Below, in pieces: positions 16,163-26,038 of a DNA stretch of 64,000 bases. Within the stretch, counting starts at the first letter, position 1; every line of letters begins with the position of its first letter. Under the pieces are notes generated by a model. It was not told the DNA's origin. It saw only the letters and a list, made by a program, of their open reading frames with translations, and made no database searches. The translations under genes were made by a program, and so were the position numbers. The stretch is taken from positions 1,612,001-1,676,000 of the forward strand of contig CAVVKW010000004.1 of the NCBI GenBank assembly GCA_963749035.1, in the 5' to 3' direction. The DNA is from CAVVKW01 sp963749035. Its GTDB lineage: Bacteria; Verrucomicrobiota; Verrucomicrobiia; Chthoniobacterales; JAATET01.

Positions 16163-17839
16163 TTAGTTCGTCTTGAATTCGCCGAAGGTATGCGGCATCG
16201 ACTCGAGCTCTTCAGACAAAATCTTCCGCAGCTCCTCCACCACTTCGGGATTCTCTGATAGGAGGTTCCGCTGCTCGTAAATGTCGTTTTCCATGTCGTA
16301 GAGCTGGTCGGTGTCGAAGTAGTGCGGGAAGAGCGAATCCGCGTCGAAGAGCACCCCGTCGCTGTGCTCGTTCCAATTTGCCCGGCCGTTCCAGCTCACC
16401 ACGCGCCGTCTCGTCTCCTCCTCCGCTTTCTGCGCGTCTTCGTCCATCGCCTTTTGAATCTCCGCCGTCGGACGGTTAGCGATGTATTTCCATTTCGGCG
16501 TAACGATTGCGCGCGAGGAATGCACTTCGAGAAGAACGTGATCCCGGAATTCACTTTCCGGTTGCTCGCCTTCTAGCACCGGAAGGAAACTCGATCCGTC
16601 GAAAGGGGGCTCGACGTCGTCCGGTTGACCGCCGGCTGCCGCGAGGATCGTCGGGGCCAGATCGACGTTCGCAAACAGACCGGTGTAAACCGTCCCCGGC
16701 TCGACGACTCCGGGCCAGCGAACGATCGCCGGAACTCGGCACCCTTCGTAATTGTCAAATTTACCGCGGGACTGATGATCGCTGATCAGAAAGACCAGTG
16801 TGTTCTCCGCCCGGCCCGTTTTTTCGAGGGCACCGAGGATCGCGCCCACCGAATCGTCTAACCAGCCCGCCGCCGCGTTGCGGTCCGGCAATCCAGCCGC
16901 CTTAGCCCTCTCCATGACTTCCTGCCGGGATGGCTGGACGGTCGGGACTTCATCTTCCGTAAGGTCTTCGATGACTCCCGGCATCGCTCGCGGATCTTCC
17001 TCCAGCCAATTCGCTTCGTATTGATGGTGGGGAACCGGGATTGCGACGTAGAGGAAAAACGGATCCTTCCCTTCACCGGAGGCTTCGTTCCCGAGATAAT
17101 CGACCGCGCCCTCGGTAATCCACTCGAGATTGAACGGCATCGGGTTTGCGAAGATCACGCGGTCGACGTGATCGATACCGAAGTTGTCCACGTTGGAAAG
17201 GTATTCCAGTGCTTGGTGATGTTCTTCCAGGTCGCGAACCGATTGAGCCTCCGTGCCGACTGGGATTCCGTTGTGCCATTTGCCAATCAAAGCGGTCCTG
17301 TAGTCCTGGCCATGGAGCATTTTGAAGATGTTGTTTTCCGTCGCTCCCAGCATCGCGTCCCACTCGAGGTTCGACGGGCCACCGGCGGGGTATTTCTCCA
17401 GAAACTGCGCGCTTCGTGTCGCGTAGCGACCGGTAAATAAACTGTATCGCGATGGCGTGCAGATCGAGGTCGTCACGTAGAACCGATCGAAGCGACCCCC
17501 CTCTTCAGACAACCGCTGGATGTTGGGCGTCATCATCTTCGGATTGTCATACCACATCCATTCGATGCCTTCCTTCGGAGTCAATGCCCCCGCCTGAAAC
17601 GCCCCGGTATTTGAAGGATAGTCACCCGGTGAATTCGAGTAGGGCTCGATTTCGTCGAAATCCAAATCGTCGATGTAGAGGACAACAATATTTGGGCGGT
17701 CATCCGAATCTGCCGTCTCCTCGGACCGGTCGAGATCAGACATGCCCGATGGCGAATCGACCGCTGCGAGACAGGATGCGGAAAAAATGAGCGAGACCGC
17801 CAGGGACGAGCGAAATGTGATAGGGAGCTTTAGAATCAT
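16163..17839 (-). CDS. Exported Cys-type sulfatase with N-terminal insertion
   Basis: 558 residues. Residues 1-26 form a signal peptide. The metal Asp pair is 57-58 (LYIDDLDF); the formylglycine Cys127 is in CTPSR. About 45 residues (roughly 62-104) lie between the Asp pair and MTPNIQRL, much more than usual, rich in acidic, Pro, Ser and Trp residues. GKWHNG and FLISDHQSRGKFDNYEG follow in order; the last replaces the common GDNG signature. The ORF stops 51 bases before GH65 and begins 129 bases after the pseudopilin cassette, so it may head the GH65/beta-PGM/isomerase operon. The insertion and modified GDNG region suggest a subfamily with its own substrate pocket. Confidence 0.9.
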   Translation of the reverse strand: MILKLPITFRSSLAVSLIFSASCLAAVDSPSGMSDLDRSEETADSDDRPNIVVLYIDDLDFDEIEPYSNSPGDYPSNTGAFQAGALTPKEGIEWMWYDNPKMMTPNIQRLSEEGGRFDRFYVTTSICTPSRYSLFTGRYATRSAQFLEKYPAGGPSNLEWDAMLGATENNIFKMLHGQDYRTALIGKWHNGIPVGTEAQSVRDLEEHHQALEYLSNVDNFGIDHVDRVIFANPMPFNLEWITEGAVDYLGNEASGEGKDPFFLYVAIPVPHHQYEANWLEEDPRAMPGVIEDLTEDEVPTVQPSRQEVMERAKAAGLPDRNAAAGWLDDSVGAILGALEKTGRAENTLVFLISDHQSRGKFDNYEGCRVPAIVRWPGVVEPGTVYTGLFANVDLAPTILAAAGGQPDDVEPPFDGSSFLPVLEGEQPESEFRDHVLLEVHSSRAIVTPKWKYIANRPTAEIQKAMDEDAQKAEEETRRRVVSWNGRANWNEHSDGVLFDADSLFPHYFDTDQLYDMENDIYEQRNLLSENPEVVEELRKILSEELESMPHTFGEFKTN

Positions 17840-17968
17840 GTGAATTGGACGAGATCAGGATAGTCAGATCGAACCCGGAGCCAAGCTTGCTCAGGGTTCG
17901 CCGTCGAAGAGAGCAAACGCTCTGAACGAGACGGACGCAACGGAAAGGAAAGGCAATGCCCTTTGGCG

Positions 17969-20900
17969 TCACGGAGAGAACTTCTTATGTTCGACGACGC
18001 GGAACTTGTAGTATTTTTCCATGCTCGCATCAGCGAGGACGGGCTCGGTCGCTGGATCAACAACGGGAGGACCCAAAAGTTCTGGGTCGTTCGGGTCGAT
18101 GTAGCGCTCGATCGTGTAGGAGCCCCGCTGCTCGGCGAGAACGAAGTCGCTATCTTCGTTCCACGTTCCCCATGCCCCACCGGTAGTCCGTCGATTCGCC
18201 TGCTTGAGCACCTGAACGCGGTAATGAACGGTAAACGTATTCGACTTGGTGGTAAGTTTGGGAAGGATTCGAGTATAAGGCCGCTCGCGATAGTTGTCAC
18301 CAGTGTATCCGTGGCTAGCAGTCTCAAAGCCGAAGTAATCGTCCATATCCTCCAGCACCTCGCCATCCGGAACGAGGTACAGGGTACAAACTTCAGCTTC
18401 AGCGCGAAATAGTTCACCGGCATCAAAACGATCCTCAAATTGCCGAAGGGTTTGATCTAGATCTAAAATGTGACGGTACTTGTCAAGGGGTCCTATGTCT
18501 CGATCTCGAGACTTATCTTTCAAATCCCTAGCTCGCTGATTTGGCACGGCAGTAAGGAACTCTCCTCGGAGGGCTGCTCGTAATGCGGTTGACCGCTCAA
18601 TGTAATCAAATGGCGCAATTCGGTAATTCATGTTGATTTTCCCCGACGTTGCAATTGGCTGACTAATCGCATACGGTTCGACCACAGGCATCCAGAAGTT
18701 ATCTAGAATAAGAAAATCAGGCGCACTAGTGTAAGGCGGGCGTTTCACGCCCGCAGTTCCAACCGGACCCGATGCTGTGCCGGAGCCGGGGTGCGAGCTT
18801 TGCGGGCGAAAGAGCAAGGTCCGCCAAGGCTCGTTGCTTGCTGCCCGACTCGGCATGGATCCAAACATCACAGCGGATGGAATCATTCGATTAGGGGAAA
18901 ACAGAGCCCGGCCAATACTGACCTCTGCGTCAAAGGCCAGATAAGGGAATTGCGCAATGCCCTTGTTATTCGGGCCTTTGTAGGCAACCGTTCCCTCATC
19001 GGCCTTGTTGATAAAGGCCCCCGCCGGAGTGTTACCAGCCCCCTGATCGAAGTCTCCGAGTCTAGCTGGCTCCTCCCCCGAGGGTATCTCGGCAAATGGC
19101 ATAAAGTTTAAAGCGCCGTCGGAGGATTGCTCAAGAGGTGGGGTCTGGAAGCTTGCATCTCCAATTACAGTTCCCGCGAAATAGGTACCTTCGAATGCTG
19201 CGATACCATGTCTGAGAAACCCGAGAGAATCTCCACCCTCGTTCTGTCCCTGAGAGTTAGACTGCGGCGATGGTTGAAATATCTTGTCAGGACCCGATTC
19301 GCTCGAATCATCAAAGGCTGGTTTTGTCGCGACCAACCGGTTATCCCCGTGCCGGACCTGAACGCTCAATAGAACATCACGGCCGTGCACCTCTGGTGCC
19401 AGACCACTGTTGAAAAAGACTAGGCTCCCAAGCCAGGACCGACCGTTCGACCCCGTCGTCCTTTTAGCTGCTGGGTCCGGGTTCAAGTGGTCCATGGTCA
19501 GTCGGCCCGTTCCTTCCGTAAAAGTCCACCATTCCTGATTAAGGTATCCCGCGAGGTTGCCATCGTCGGAGCCGTCCCCGTGCTGGTTTTTAAGGCCAAT
19601 TAAGGTTTTCTTCTCCTCATTATTGTTACCTTCGGCCATGTTTACCGGAAGATACGGTTGCGGAATAACAGACGAGTTCAGCACGCTAAGATCAACGACT
19701 ACCTCCTGCACCTGAAATTCGGGGAGAGCTTCATCACCGGCAAATGTCCTGATCGCTACTTTGCCTGCAGATAACCCCATCTTCGGATAATCGCCGATAC
19801 CATTCAGTTTATCCGTTTTAGCGTTGTATCCAAGAACGACAGGGTTCGACACGATTTGTATTACCTCCGATTCGTAATCATCCTCCTGGGTAAACGACCA
19901 CTGTAAGTGGTGTGAGTTAATCCCTCCCCCGCGATTCGTCACCTTACCTTCTTTAGTCGTGAACGTTGCAACTTCATTGCCATCAAAAAGGTTTGACGTT
20001 CCTCCGCGCCCGCCTGTGAGCTGGACGGGGTCGAGAAACTCAACTTGCACCGTAAAGTGGGGGCGCGTTTTCATGAACCCTGCGGAAGGGTATTCGAACT
20101 CGATTGGTAGCCATGCCTGAACCATCCTCTCGCCCTCGAGCTCTGGGTTGAATCGTTTGTCATGACTAGCATCGTGCCCTGCCAGCTCATCGCCACCATT
20201 GTTTGCTTTCACAAAGCTAGTTCCGGCACTTCGACGCCGCATCTCTTCCAGTTGTCTGCCGGACTCAACGGGATCAGGCGCGTTTGGAACGGATATCTTC
20301 TTCAGTTCAGCTTTGTCGTCATCGGAAGGTGTCTCTGCCATTCTCCCACCGAAATCTGTCCGTGGTGATTCTCCATTCGCAATGAATAGGAGACCAACTT
20401 CGGAAACCGTGGGAAAGCGACCGAAGCCCATCGTCGAATTGCCTTCGATACGGATCGGAGTGACCTGGCCCGCTCCACTGAGCGTCGACAACGCCGTTAG
20501 GTCGTGGTCCGTGAATGGGACTCCGCCCTCCTCTAATGCAAGGACGGCATCCAAAAGGTTCGTCGACCGGATGTAATCGAAGATTTGCGTCAGCGTTTGA
20601 TCCCGGTCGGCTACCGCATAAGCAGCTGGGACGAAAGCCGCACCAAATCCGGGGATCGCGGAACTCGTCAGACGCTGGAGGTATCCGTATAATTCCTGAT
20701 TTCGTGCGATGAGATCATAGTCGTTAGTAGGCGAGTCCGAGTCCGCTCGTTGGAAGAAATACGACTTCTGCTGAGCAGTTGTAGGACCGTTCGGAATTGT
20801 CGCGCAAAATGCGATTAATCGATCGAAAACGGTTCGGTGGTCTTCATCGTCGACACTATGAACCGGCCAAATGGCGATGCGCGGGGTCCCAAAAAGAGTG

Positions 20901-22123
20901 AGTTCTGGCGCAGAGCTACGTGCCGTCGTGAAAAATTTCGCAGTCTCGAGGCGTTCTGCGGTGATTGCTAGGTCGGTTTGTTCCGACCGATTTTCCGCAT
21001 ACAGCAGTTCATCCAATGACGCATAAAGCCGGTCTCTGTCGAGCTTAAGTCGGTCCGCGTTAACCAGTGTATTCAGATCAGGAAAGCGCGTCCCGCTCTT
21101 CGATCCAGTATTGCCGGTCTCATCTCCATAAGTGATGCGAGGCACCAAGTCGGAAATCTGTTGAGCTGTGAGATCGGGAAAAACCGCTGATAGGTAAACG
21201 CTCGCGGGGTGCCCAGGATACCTCTGGAACTCGCCGTTCCAAGGTTGCGAACGTGCGAGGGACGCTTCATAGACCGAAGCCCCCAAAGGCACATCCCAGT
21301 AAGAACCGAAGCCCTTGGCGGTTGGCAGAAGGTCCGCGTCGGCATATCCGTTCCATCGGTCCCCACCCGCAGTATTGACATTAATTTTATTCGTATCGTC
21401 GTCGGTCCAGAAGGCGACTCGCCCGATCACTTGGCTCGCTGGCCCCGTTGCACCAGGCACGGAAACTGACGTCTCGGAGCCGCCCGGTCCCGGTGCCGCC
21501 ACGTTGGTAGCCGTGAGATAAAGCCACTTCACGGGCATCGGAAGGCGCGCACTCTCCGGGTCTGCTGCACTATCGACGATCCCATCCACCCTGCTGGAAT
21601 CAATTGAAAAGCCTTCAACCGGGAGATCACCGCCGATTAGCTGGGAAGCCAACGGATTAACAATCGGGAAAACCGGCACGGCAGAACCCCCGTCAGAAGT
21701 GACGATTGGGGTGTTAAGATCGGCCCAGCGTGCAGAATATGATCGTCCGGGCAGGGTAAAAGCCGAACCTGGCGACGGAAGATCATCAGCAAACGGATCT
21801 CCCGCCGGGTTCGCGACGATCATGTTTTCCGCAGAGAACAATTTGAAAAGTCTTCGGCTACCAGCCGCGTCGTAATTAAAGATCGCTCCGGGTTGCGACG
21901 CCCACGTTCTCCCATCCTGTGTCGTCGCCTCACGGATTTGCCCCATGACAATCTGTAACGCAGAGTCTGCCAAACGATCAGCCTCAGCTTGCGCAGTTCG
22001 GTTGGCACCTAATTCTGACTCCGTGTAGACCGTCGAGAAGAATGCTAAGACGAGCCCAGATATAAGGACAAGGATACAGAGAACCATAACTAAAGCGATG
22101 CCGCTTGAGTTATGGCGTGGAAT
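17969..22123 (-). CDS. Verru_Chthon cassette protein A-like giant minor pseudopilin
   Basis: About 1384 residues. The N-terminus GIALVMVL-CILVLISGLVLAFF is a class-III-type (prepilin-like) leader and helix resembling PulK/GspK-like pseudopilins; the rest contains INVNTAGGDR, a motif used at the tip of type II/IV filaments, and long stretches without recognised domains. The first ATG in frame (22087) lies inside the hydrophobic helix and would delete the basic leader; an ATT at 22123 gives MPRHNSSG before the cleavage point. The ATG at 22145, overlapping the C stop, would serve if one base were missing. It follows protein C by 18 bases and is the last gene of the B-C-A set. Probable role: assembly tip of a secretion or pilus-like filament; family function is unknown. 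Confidence 0.78.
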   Translation of the reverse strand: MPRHNSSGIALVMVLCILVLISGLVLAFFSTVYTESELGANRTAQAEADRLADSALQIVMGQIREATTQDGRTWASQPGAIFNYDAAGSRRLFKLFSAENMIVANPAGDPFADDLPSPGSAFTLPGRSYSARWADLNTPIVTSDGGSAVPVFPIVNPLASQLIGGDLPVEGFSIDSSRVDGIVDSAADPESARLPMPVKWLYLTATNVAAPGPGGSETSVSVPGATGPASQVIGRVAFWTDDDTNKINVNTAGGDRWNGYADADLLPTAKGFGSYWDVPLGASVYEASLARSQPWNGEFQRYPGHPASVYLSAVFPDLTAQQISDLVPRITYGDETGNTGSKSGTRFPDLNTLVNADRLKLDRDRLYASLDELLYAENRSEQTDLAITAERLETAKFFTTARSSAPELTLFGTPRIAIWPVHSVDDEDHRTVFDRLIAFCATIPNGPTTAQQKSYFFQRADSDSPTNDYDLIARNQELYGYLQRLTSSAIPGFGAAFVPAAYAVADRDQTLTQIFDYIRSTNLLDAVLALEEGGVPFTDHDLTALSTLSGAGQVTPIRIEGNSTMGFGRFPTVSEVGLLFIANGESPRTDFGGRMAETPSDDDKAELKKISVPNAPDPVESGRQLEEMRRRSAGTSFVKANNGGDELAGHDASHDKRFNPELEGERMVQAWLPIEFEYPSAGFMKTRPHFTVQVEFLDPVQLTGGRGGTSNLFDGNEVATFTTKEGKVTNRGGGINSHHLQWSFTQEDDYESEVIQIVSNPVVLGYNAKTDKLNGIGDYPKMGLSAGKVAIRTFAGDEALPEFQVQEVVVDLSVLNSSVIPQPYLPVNMAEGNNNEEKKTLIGLKNQHGDGSDDGNLAGYLNQEWWTFTEGTGRLTMDHLNPDPAAKRTTGSNGRSWLGSLVFFNSGLAPEVHGRDVLLSVQVRHGDNRLVATKPAFDDSSESGPDKIFQPSPQSNSQGQNEGGDSLGFLRHGIAAFEGTYFAGTVIGDASFQTPPLEQSSDGALNFMPFAEIPSGEEPARLGDFDQGAGNTPAGAFINKADEGTVAYKGPNNKGIAQFPYLAFDAEVSIGRALFSPNRMIPSAVMFGSMPSRAASNEPWRTLLFRPQSSHPGSGTASGPVGTAGVKRPPYTSAPDFLILDNFWMPVVEPYAISQPIATSGKINMNYRIAPFDYIERSTALRAALRGEFLTAVPNQRARDLKDKSRDRDIGPLDKYRHILDLDQTLRQFEDRFDAGELFRAEAEVCTLYLVPDGEVLEDMDDYFGFETASHGYTGDNYRERPYTRILPKLTTKSNTFTVHYRVQVLKQANRRTTGGAWGTWNEDSDFVLAEQRGSYTIERYIDPNDPELLGPPVVDPATEPVLADASMEKYYKFRVVEHKKFSP

Positions 22124-22141
22124 GGGTCATCAACCGGGGGA

Positions 22142-23269
22142 TCATGGGCTTGAAGTTAAGGTTTCGCTCCACTTGGAGCCGCTAATAGGTATATTACTCG
22201 TAAATATCCGGTAATCAATCGGCGGGGAATGCTCGATCAGCAATTTCTCCAGCGAACTGCCGCTGCCGAGCGATAATTGGCTTTCCATTCCGGCCGAGTC
22301 GTTGCGGAAAAAACTATTGATTGAGCTTCCGAGCGATTGGAGTTGCGCCTTCGTCAGTCGGTTGGCTGAATCTTCCGATATCGCAACGAGTGTAACTTGA
22401 ACGATCGGCGGAAGCTGGGCTTCTTGACGCTCCCCGAGCTCACCGCTCAGACTACCGGAAGAATCGTAGAAATAATCTGGGGCGATGTTTCTGACTTCCT
22501 TCTCATACTGACTCCGCGTCGCGCTTCCAACGTTTGCGGCTGCCCGCTCCTTGGGGCGAATGATAAGCGCCAAGATATTCTCCGCAAGCAGATGACTATT
22601 CGCTGCGTCACCTACTGGAATCGTGAACCAATCTTTTCGCGTCTCCACCTCCGTTTTCTCATCGTCCGCTTTCTCCTCGCCATTGCCGCCAGTAATCAAA
22701 TACAGCGTAAGATCATCCGCCGGTTCTCGGAATTCATACAGCCGCATCCGCCACCGATCCGGAGCTGAAGATCCGATGAAATTAGGTAGCTTTTCCTTCC
22801 CATCGGTTAGTGCCGTGAAATAACCGCGCGTGCTTAGCAAACGGTCCAATGTCGGGTGATCTCCAGACTTTCCAAAGATAGATTGGAAGAAGATCGCGTG
22901 CCCGTAAGTCGCGCTACCTGGGAAGGGTGACGTCAAAGTTAGATCTGCGACGGGACCCGAAATAAACCGAAGTTCAGAACGCCGTTGATAGGCGGTTGGA
23001 TTATTCGGGTCGTCGTAGTCCCAATAGGTGTTGAGCAAAGCTTGCCGAACGCTTCGATTGATGGATTCGAACGCGACCCGCGCCTCACGGTATTGCTCAG
23101 TTTTTGCTTCCGTTGACTTCCAGGTGCTTTGAATCGAGGACGTGACCGAAAGGAGAATTCCAAGGATCAGGGCAAGAACGGCAAGCGAGACCAAGAGCTC
23201 AACAAGCGTGAATCCTTGCGATTTTTTCACGTCTCGAGCTGCAAACAGGCTAGCGCGCCGGGGGGACAT
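22142..23269 (-). CDS. Verru_Chthon cassette protein C-like pseudopilin
   Basis: 375 residues if started at the ATG at 23269, four bases after the stop of protein B; an ATG at 23299 is possible and would overlap B by 26 bases. After a basic leader the sequence KKSQG/FTLVELLVSLAVLAL is a textbook type IV prepilin cleavage site (Gly before Phe, Glu at +5). TWKSTEAKTEQYREARVAFE follows as the long amphipathic helix, as in GspJ-type minor pseudopilins. A prepilin peptidase outside the window would cleave it. It is the middle gene of the B-C-A set and probably part of the same filament. Confidence 0.82.
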   Translation of the reverse strand: MSPRRASLFAARDVKKSQGFTLVELLVSLAVLALILGILLSVTSSIQSTWKSTEAKTEQYREARVAFESINRSVRQALLNTYWDYDDPNNPTAYQRRSELRFISGPVADLTLTSPFPGSATYGHAIFFQSIFGKSGDHPTLDRLLSTRGYFTALTDGKEKLPNFIGSSAPDRWRMRLYEFREPADDLTLYLITGGNGEEKADDEKTEVETRKDWFTIPVGDAANSHLLAENILALIIRPKERAAANVGSATRSQYEKEVRNIAPDYFYDSSGSLSGELGERQEAQLPPIVQVTLVAISEDSANRLTKAQLQSLGSSINSFFRNDSAGMESQLSLGSGSSLEKLLIEHSPPIDYRIFTSNIPISGSKWSETLTSSP

Positions 23270-23273
23270 CGGT

Positions 23274-23873
23274 TTAGGGGGTACCGGCAGGAGATTCATC
23301 CGCAACGATTGCGTAAGAGTTAAATAGATCGCCGCGAGCTGCAAGCTGATCACTGTCACTAAACGGGTCTCCCGAGGAACCCGCGCCTTCCGGATAAAAG
23401 CCAATCTCGATTTCCACGAGCATCAAGCTATTGTTATCTCGAAGGTTGCTCTTCGAACCGAACCGGCCCGCCGCGCCGGCACCGGTATTATCGCTTAGTC
23501 TAGCTCGCGCCTTGAAGACTCCGTTACGATCATTCGGTCCGACCGGATTTCCTTGATTATCGAACTGCCGTGATTGACCGGTGCCTCCGTAAAGAGTCGC
23601 GAGCTCGTCTGGATCGGTCTGTCGAATGTCGGCAGTGATGCGATCCGCGATCTCGAGCGCGGCCGCTCTTTTAAGCGAGGTGTCGAAAGATTCCAGGCCG
23701 GTCGGGATCAATCCCAGCATCGGGATCAGTGCCACTGAGATAACGCCGATCGCCAACGTGACTTCAATCAAACTGAAAGCACTCCGGGATTTTCGAATTG
23801 CTGAATGAAAATATCTTGCGCCGAATCGTTTACGCCGATGGCTTGGCGGCTGAGCGGGAGACGTCGTGTCCAT
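23274..23873 (-). CDS. Verru_Chthon cassette protein B-like pseudopilin
   Basis: 199 residues from the ATG at 23873; a TTG at 23903 would add ten residues. The leader RKSRSA/FSLIEVTLAIGVISVALIP carries the prepilin Glu at +5, but the residue before the cleavage point is Ala rather than the usual Gly. The helix and IADRITADIRQTD segment match GspI-like minor pseudopilins. It is the first gene of the set transcribed toward protein A. Neither a fourth member (protein D) nor a secretion ATPase or secretin is seen nearby, so the filament machinery must be encoded elsewhere. Confidence 0.82.
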   Translation of the reverse strand: MDTTSPAQPPSHRRKRFGARYFHSAIRKSRSAFSLIEVTLAIGVISVALIPMLGLIPTGLESFDTSLKRAAALEIADRITADIRQTDPDELATLYGGTGQSRQFDNQGNPVGPNDRNGVFKARARLSDNTGAGAAGRFGSKSNLRDNNSLMLVEIEIGFYPEGAGSSGDPFSDSDQLAARGDLFNSYAIVADESPAGTP

Positions 23874-24398
23874 GAAATGTTTGAGGGGTTTTGCAGGTAT
23901 CAACCAAGGCAGTCAGGAACTTGCAGAGCAACGTTCACCTCCCAGCTGGGAAACACATCCGAAGTTACTCCGCACCAACGCGGTCAGCAAACTCTTTTTC
24001 TGTGACGGAGGAAAAGATTGAGCAATCCATTGTGTCCGGCCGGCGCCTCGTTCCGCGTTAGTTCGTTCGTAGTGCGAGGCCTCAGCTATGGCGGGTCGAT
24101 GACGTGAATCCAAATCCCTCAACCGCATTGGTTTGTGAATCATCCCCGTTCTCGCGGGCACTCGACGGCTCCCTCGTTGTGATCGCATGTTTCTGAGCAA
24201 GCTCTCGCTTCGAAACCTCCAGCGTCGTCGTGTCGGCGTTGAGCCAACTTGACCCAGGTAATTTTACCCTACGAGGTCGTCTTCAATTGACAGGATGGTC
24301 ACCCACTGACACCGTTGAGTTCCTCGCGTGAATCTGACGCCAACTTCCCCCCCAGTGCACTCGACGGGCCACCGGCTACGTCGAAGCGAGTCTGCTAG
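23874..24398. other. 525-base non-coding divergent region
   Basis: It separates the pseudopilin genes (minus) from the FG-GAP gene (plus). Short frames here lack coding character. A TTGACA near 24286 has no good -10 box at normal spacing. I find no tRNA, no strong hairpin and no repeated operator, though promoters for both flanking genes should lie here. Confidence 0.5.
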
Positions 24399-25949
24399 AT
24401 GAAGGGTATCTTCGCTTTTGCCAGTCTCGGCCTCACTGCGTGCACCTTACAGGCAGCACCGGTCTTCTTCGCTGAACCCATGATCGTTTCGGCGGATGGG
24501 CACAGTGGCACCGCTTCCAGCGAGGGTGATAATCTGGATGACGATCCGAACATCGAGTTTATCAGCACCGCCACTTCGTCGGCGAGAGGTGACGCCCATT
24601 TCCGGATTTACGATTACAACCCTTCGTCAGAGGGTTTCGACGTCATAAACGTCTTGTCAGTGAGTGACGTGAACGGGCGGCACAACCGCTTTGGCGGAGA
24701 CATCGCGACGGGTGACATCAACGAGGATGGCTATCTTGACATCATCCTTCCGATTTCGAAAAACAACAACGCCGTGGGCTCGGTATCGTGGTTCGAGAAT
24801 CCCGCGGGCGATTTGGACGCCGCGGACCCTGCAACGTGGCAGGAGCACGAGGTCTCGGTCTGGGACGGCTCTTCTGCCTCTGAGAAAGTTCGCCACATGT
24901 CCGAGGTCGCGGTTGGGGACGTCGACGGTAATGGGCGGCTCGACATCGTCACGCGAGACGTGAGCCACGGCGTCTTCCTGCTCCTTCAGAAGATTGACGG
25001 GAGGTGGGAGGACCGGATTTTCATCTCGACCAATCCGCGCGAAGGCCTCGACCTCTTCAACCCTGATGGCGACGCCGATCTGGATATCATCATCAACGGC
25101 ATTTGGTTCGAAACACCACCGAACCCGCTCAGCGATTCCTTTACTCAACACACTTACGCGGCAGATTGGTATCCGTCTGGCTCGACGTCCGCCGAGGTTG
25201 ACGATTACGCCTGCCAGATAGCTGTCCGGGATTTCAACGGTGACAATCGGGACGACATCGCGATCTCGAACTCTGAAGAGCTCGCGGATGCTTCCACGAC
25301 TGACGGCAAACCAAAGGGCATCCAGCTCTTCCTCGCACCGGAAGATCCGAAGACCCAGTCTTGGACGAGAGTCGTCCTCGAATCGGAGCATTTTTCCTGG
25401 CACTCGCTCGAGCCTACCGATCTCAACGGAGACGGAGCCCTGGATCTGATCTCCGCTATTTCGACGGTGGGCGAGGACGATAGCGCGCCAGAGCAGATCA
25501 TCGGCTTCATCAACAACGGTCAGGGGACCAGCTTCACGAAATTGATCCTGCGCGATGAGCCGCCGCACGTTTACAACTCGAGCGTTGGCGACGCCGACGC
25601 GGACGGCGACGATGACCTGTTCGCACCGTTCGCCTTCAACGAGGGACCTATTCGCTACTTCGAGAACGTCAGCCCGTCCTCGGCTGACCTGATGCCTCGG
25701 GTCGAGGTGGACGGCGACGAATTCTCCGCCACGTATTCACCCACCGTGGCAGACCTTGACGAATTACTCGTCGCTGAACTCAGCTTGGATCTGGAGGCTT
25801 GGACGTCCGATCCAAGCCTGGTGGAACGAGAACTCGTCCCGTCACCGGAAACCGGGCTGCAAGATCTGCGGATTTCCTCTAAAGTCCCGGTTGCGGATTC
25901 CCCCCGGCAGTTTCTCCGCCTCACCTTCCCGCAATCCGAACGACGCTGA
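24399..25949 (+). CDS. Exported FG-GAP/VCBS repeat protein with C-terminal module
   Basis: 516 residues. Signal peptide over residues 1-20 (ends LQAAP). The body is a beta-propeller of FG-GAP/VCBS repeats with Ca-binding DxDxDG-like loops: GDINEDGYLDI, GDVDGNGRLDIV, NPDGDADLDII, DFNGDNRDDIA, DLNGDGALDL and DADADGDDDL. No catalytic residues are recognisable; such propellers bind partners or carbohydrate, or serve as scaffolds. The last 70 residues carry the same signature as two other exported proteins in this window: SLDLEAW then RQFLRLTF at the end. No Shine-Dalgarno is obvious at the ATG. The next gene follows 89 bases later. Confidence 0.8.
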   Translation: MKGIFAFASLGLTACTLQAAPVFFAEPMIVSADGHSGTASSEGDNLDDDPNIEFISTATSSARGDAHFRIYDYNPSSEGFDVINVLSVSDVNGRHNRFGGDIATGDINEDGYLDIILPISKNNNAVGSVSWFENPAGDLDAADPATWQEHEVSVWDGSSASEKVRHMSEVAVGDVDGNGRLDIVTRDVSHGVFLLLQKIDGRWEDRIFISTNPREGLDLFNPDGDADLDIIINGIWFETPPNPLSDSFTQHTYAADWYPSGSTSAEVDDYACQIAVRDFNGDNRDDIAISNSEELADASTTDGKPKGIQLFLAPEDPKTQSWTRVVLESEHFSWHSLEPTDLNGDGALDLISAISTVGEDDSAPEQIIGFINNGQGTSFTKLILRDEPPHVYNSSVGDADADGDDDLFAPFAFNEGPIRYFENVSPSSADLMPRVEVDGDEFSATYSPTVADLDELLVAELSLDLEAWTSDPSLVERELVPSPETGLQDLRISSKVPVADSPRQFLRLTFPQSERR

Positions 25950-26038
25950 CCAGCCTGCATGACAAGCTTTCGCCTCTAGCCCCCCTCGGTATCTGCCACG
26001 AAAATTTTAAATCACTAGACCCCGAAAACCAAAATACC

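Noticed and set aside
23913..24200. A 95-residue minus-strand frame in the gap before the FG-GAP gene
   Set aside because: Arg/Ser-rich, no recognisable motif, no ribosome site.
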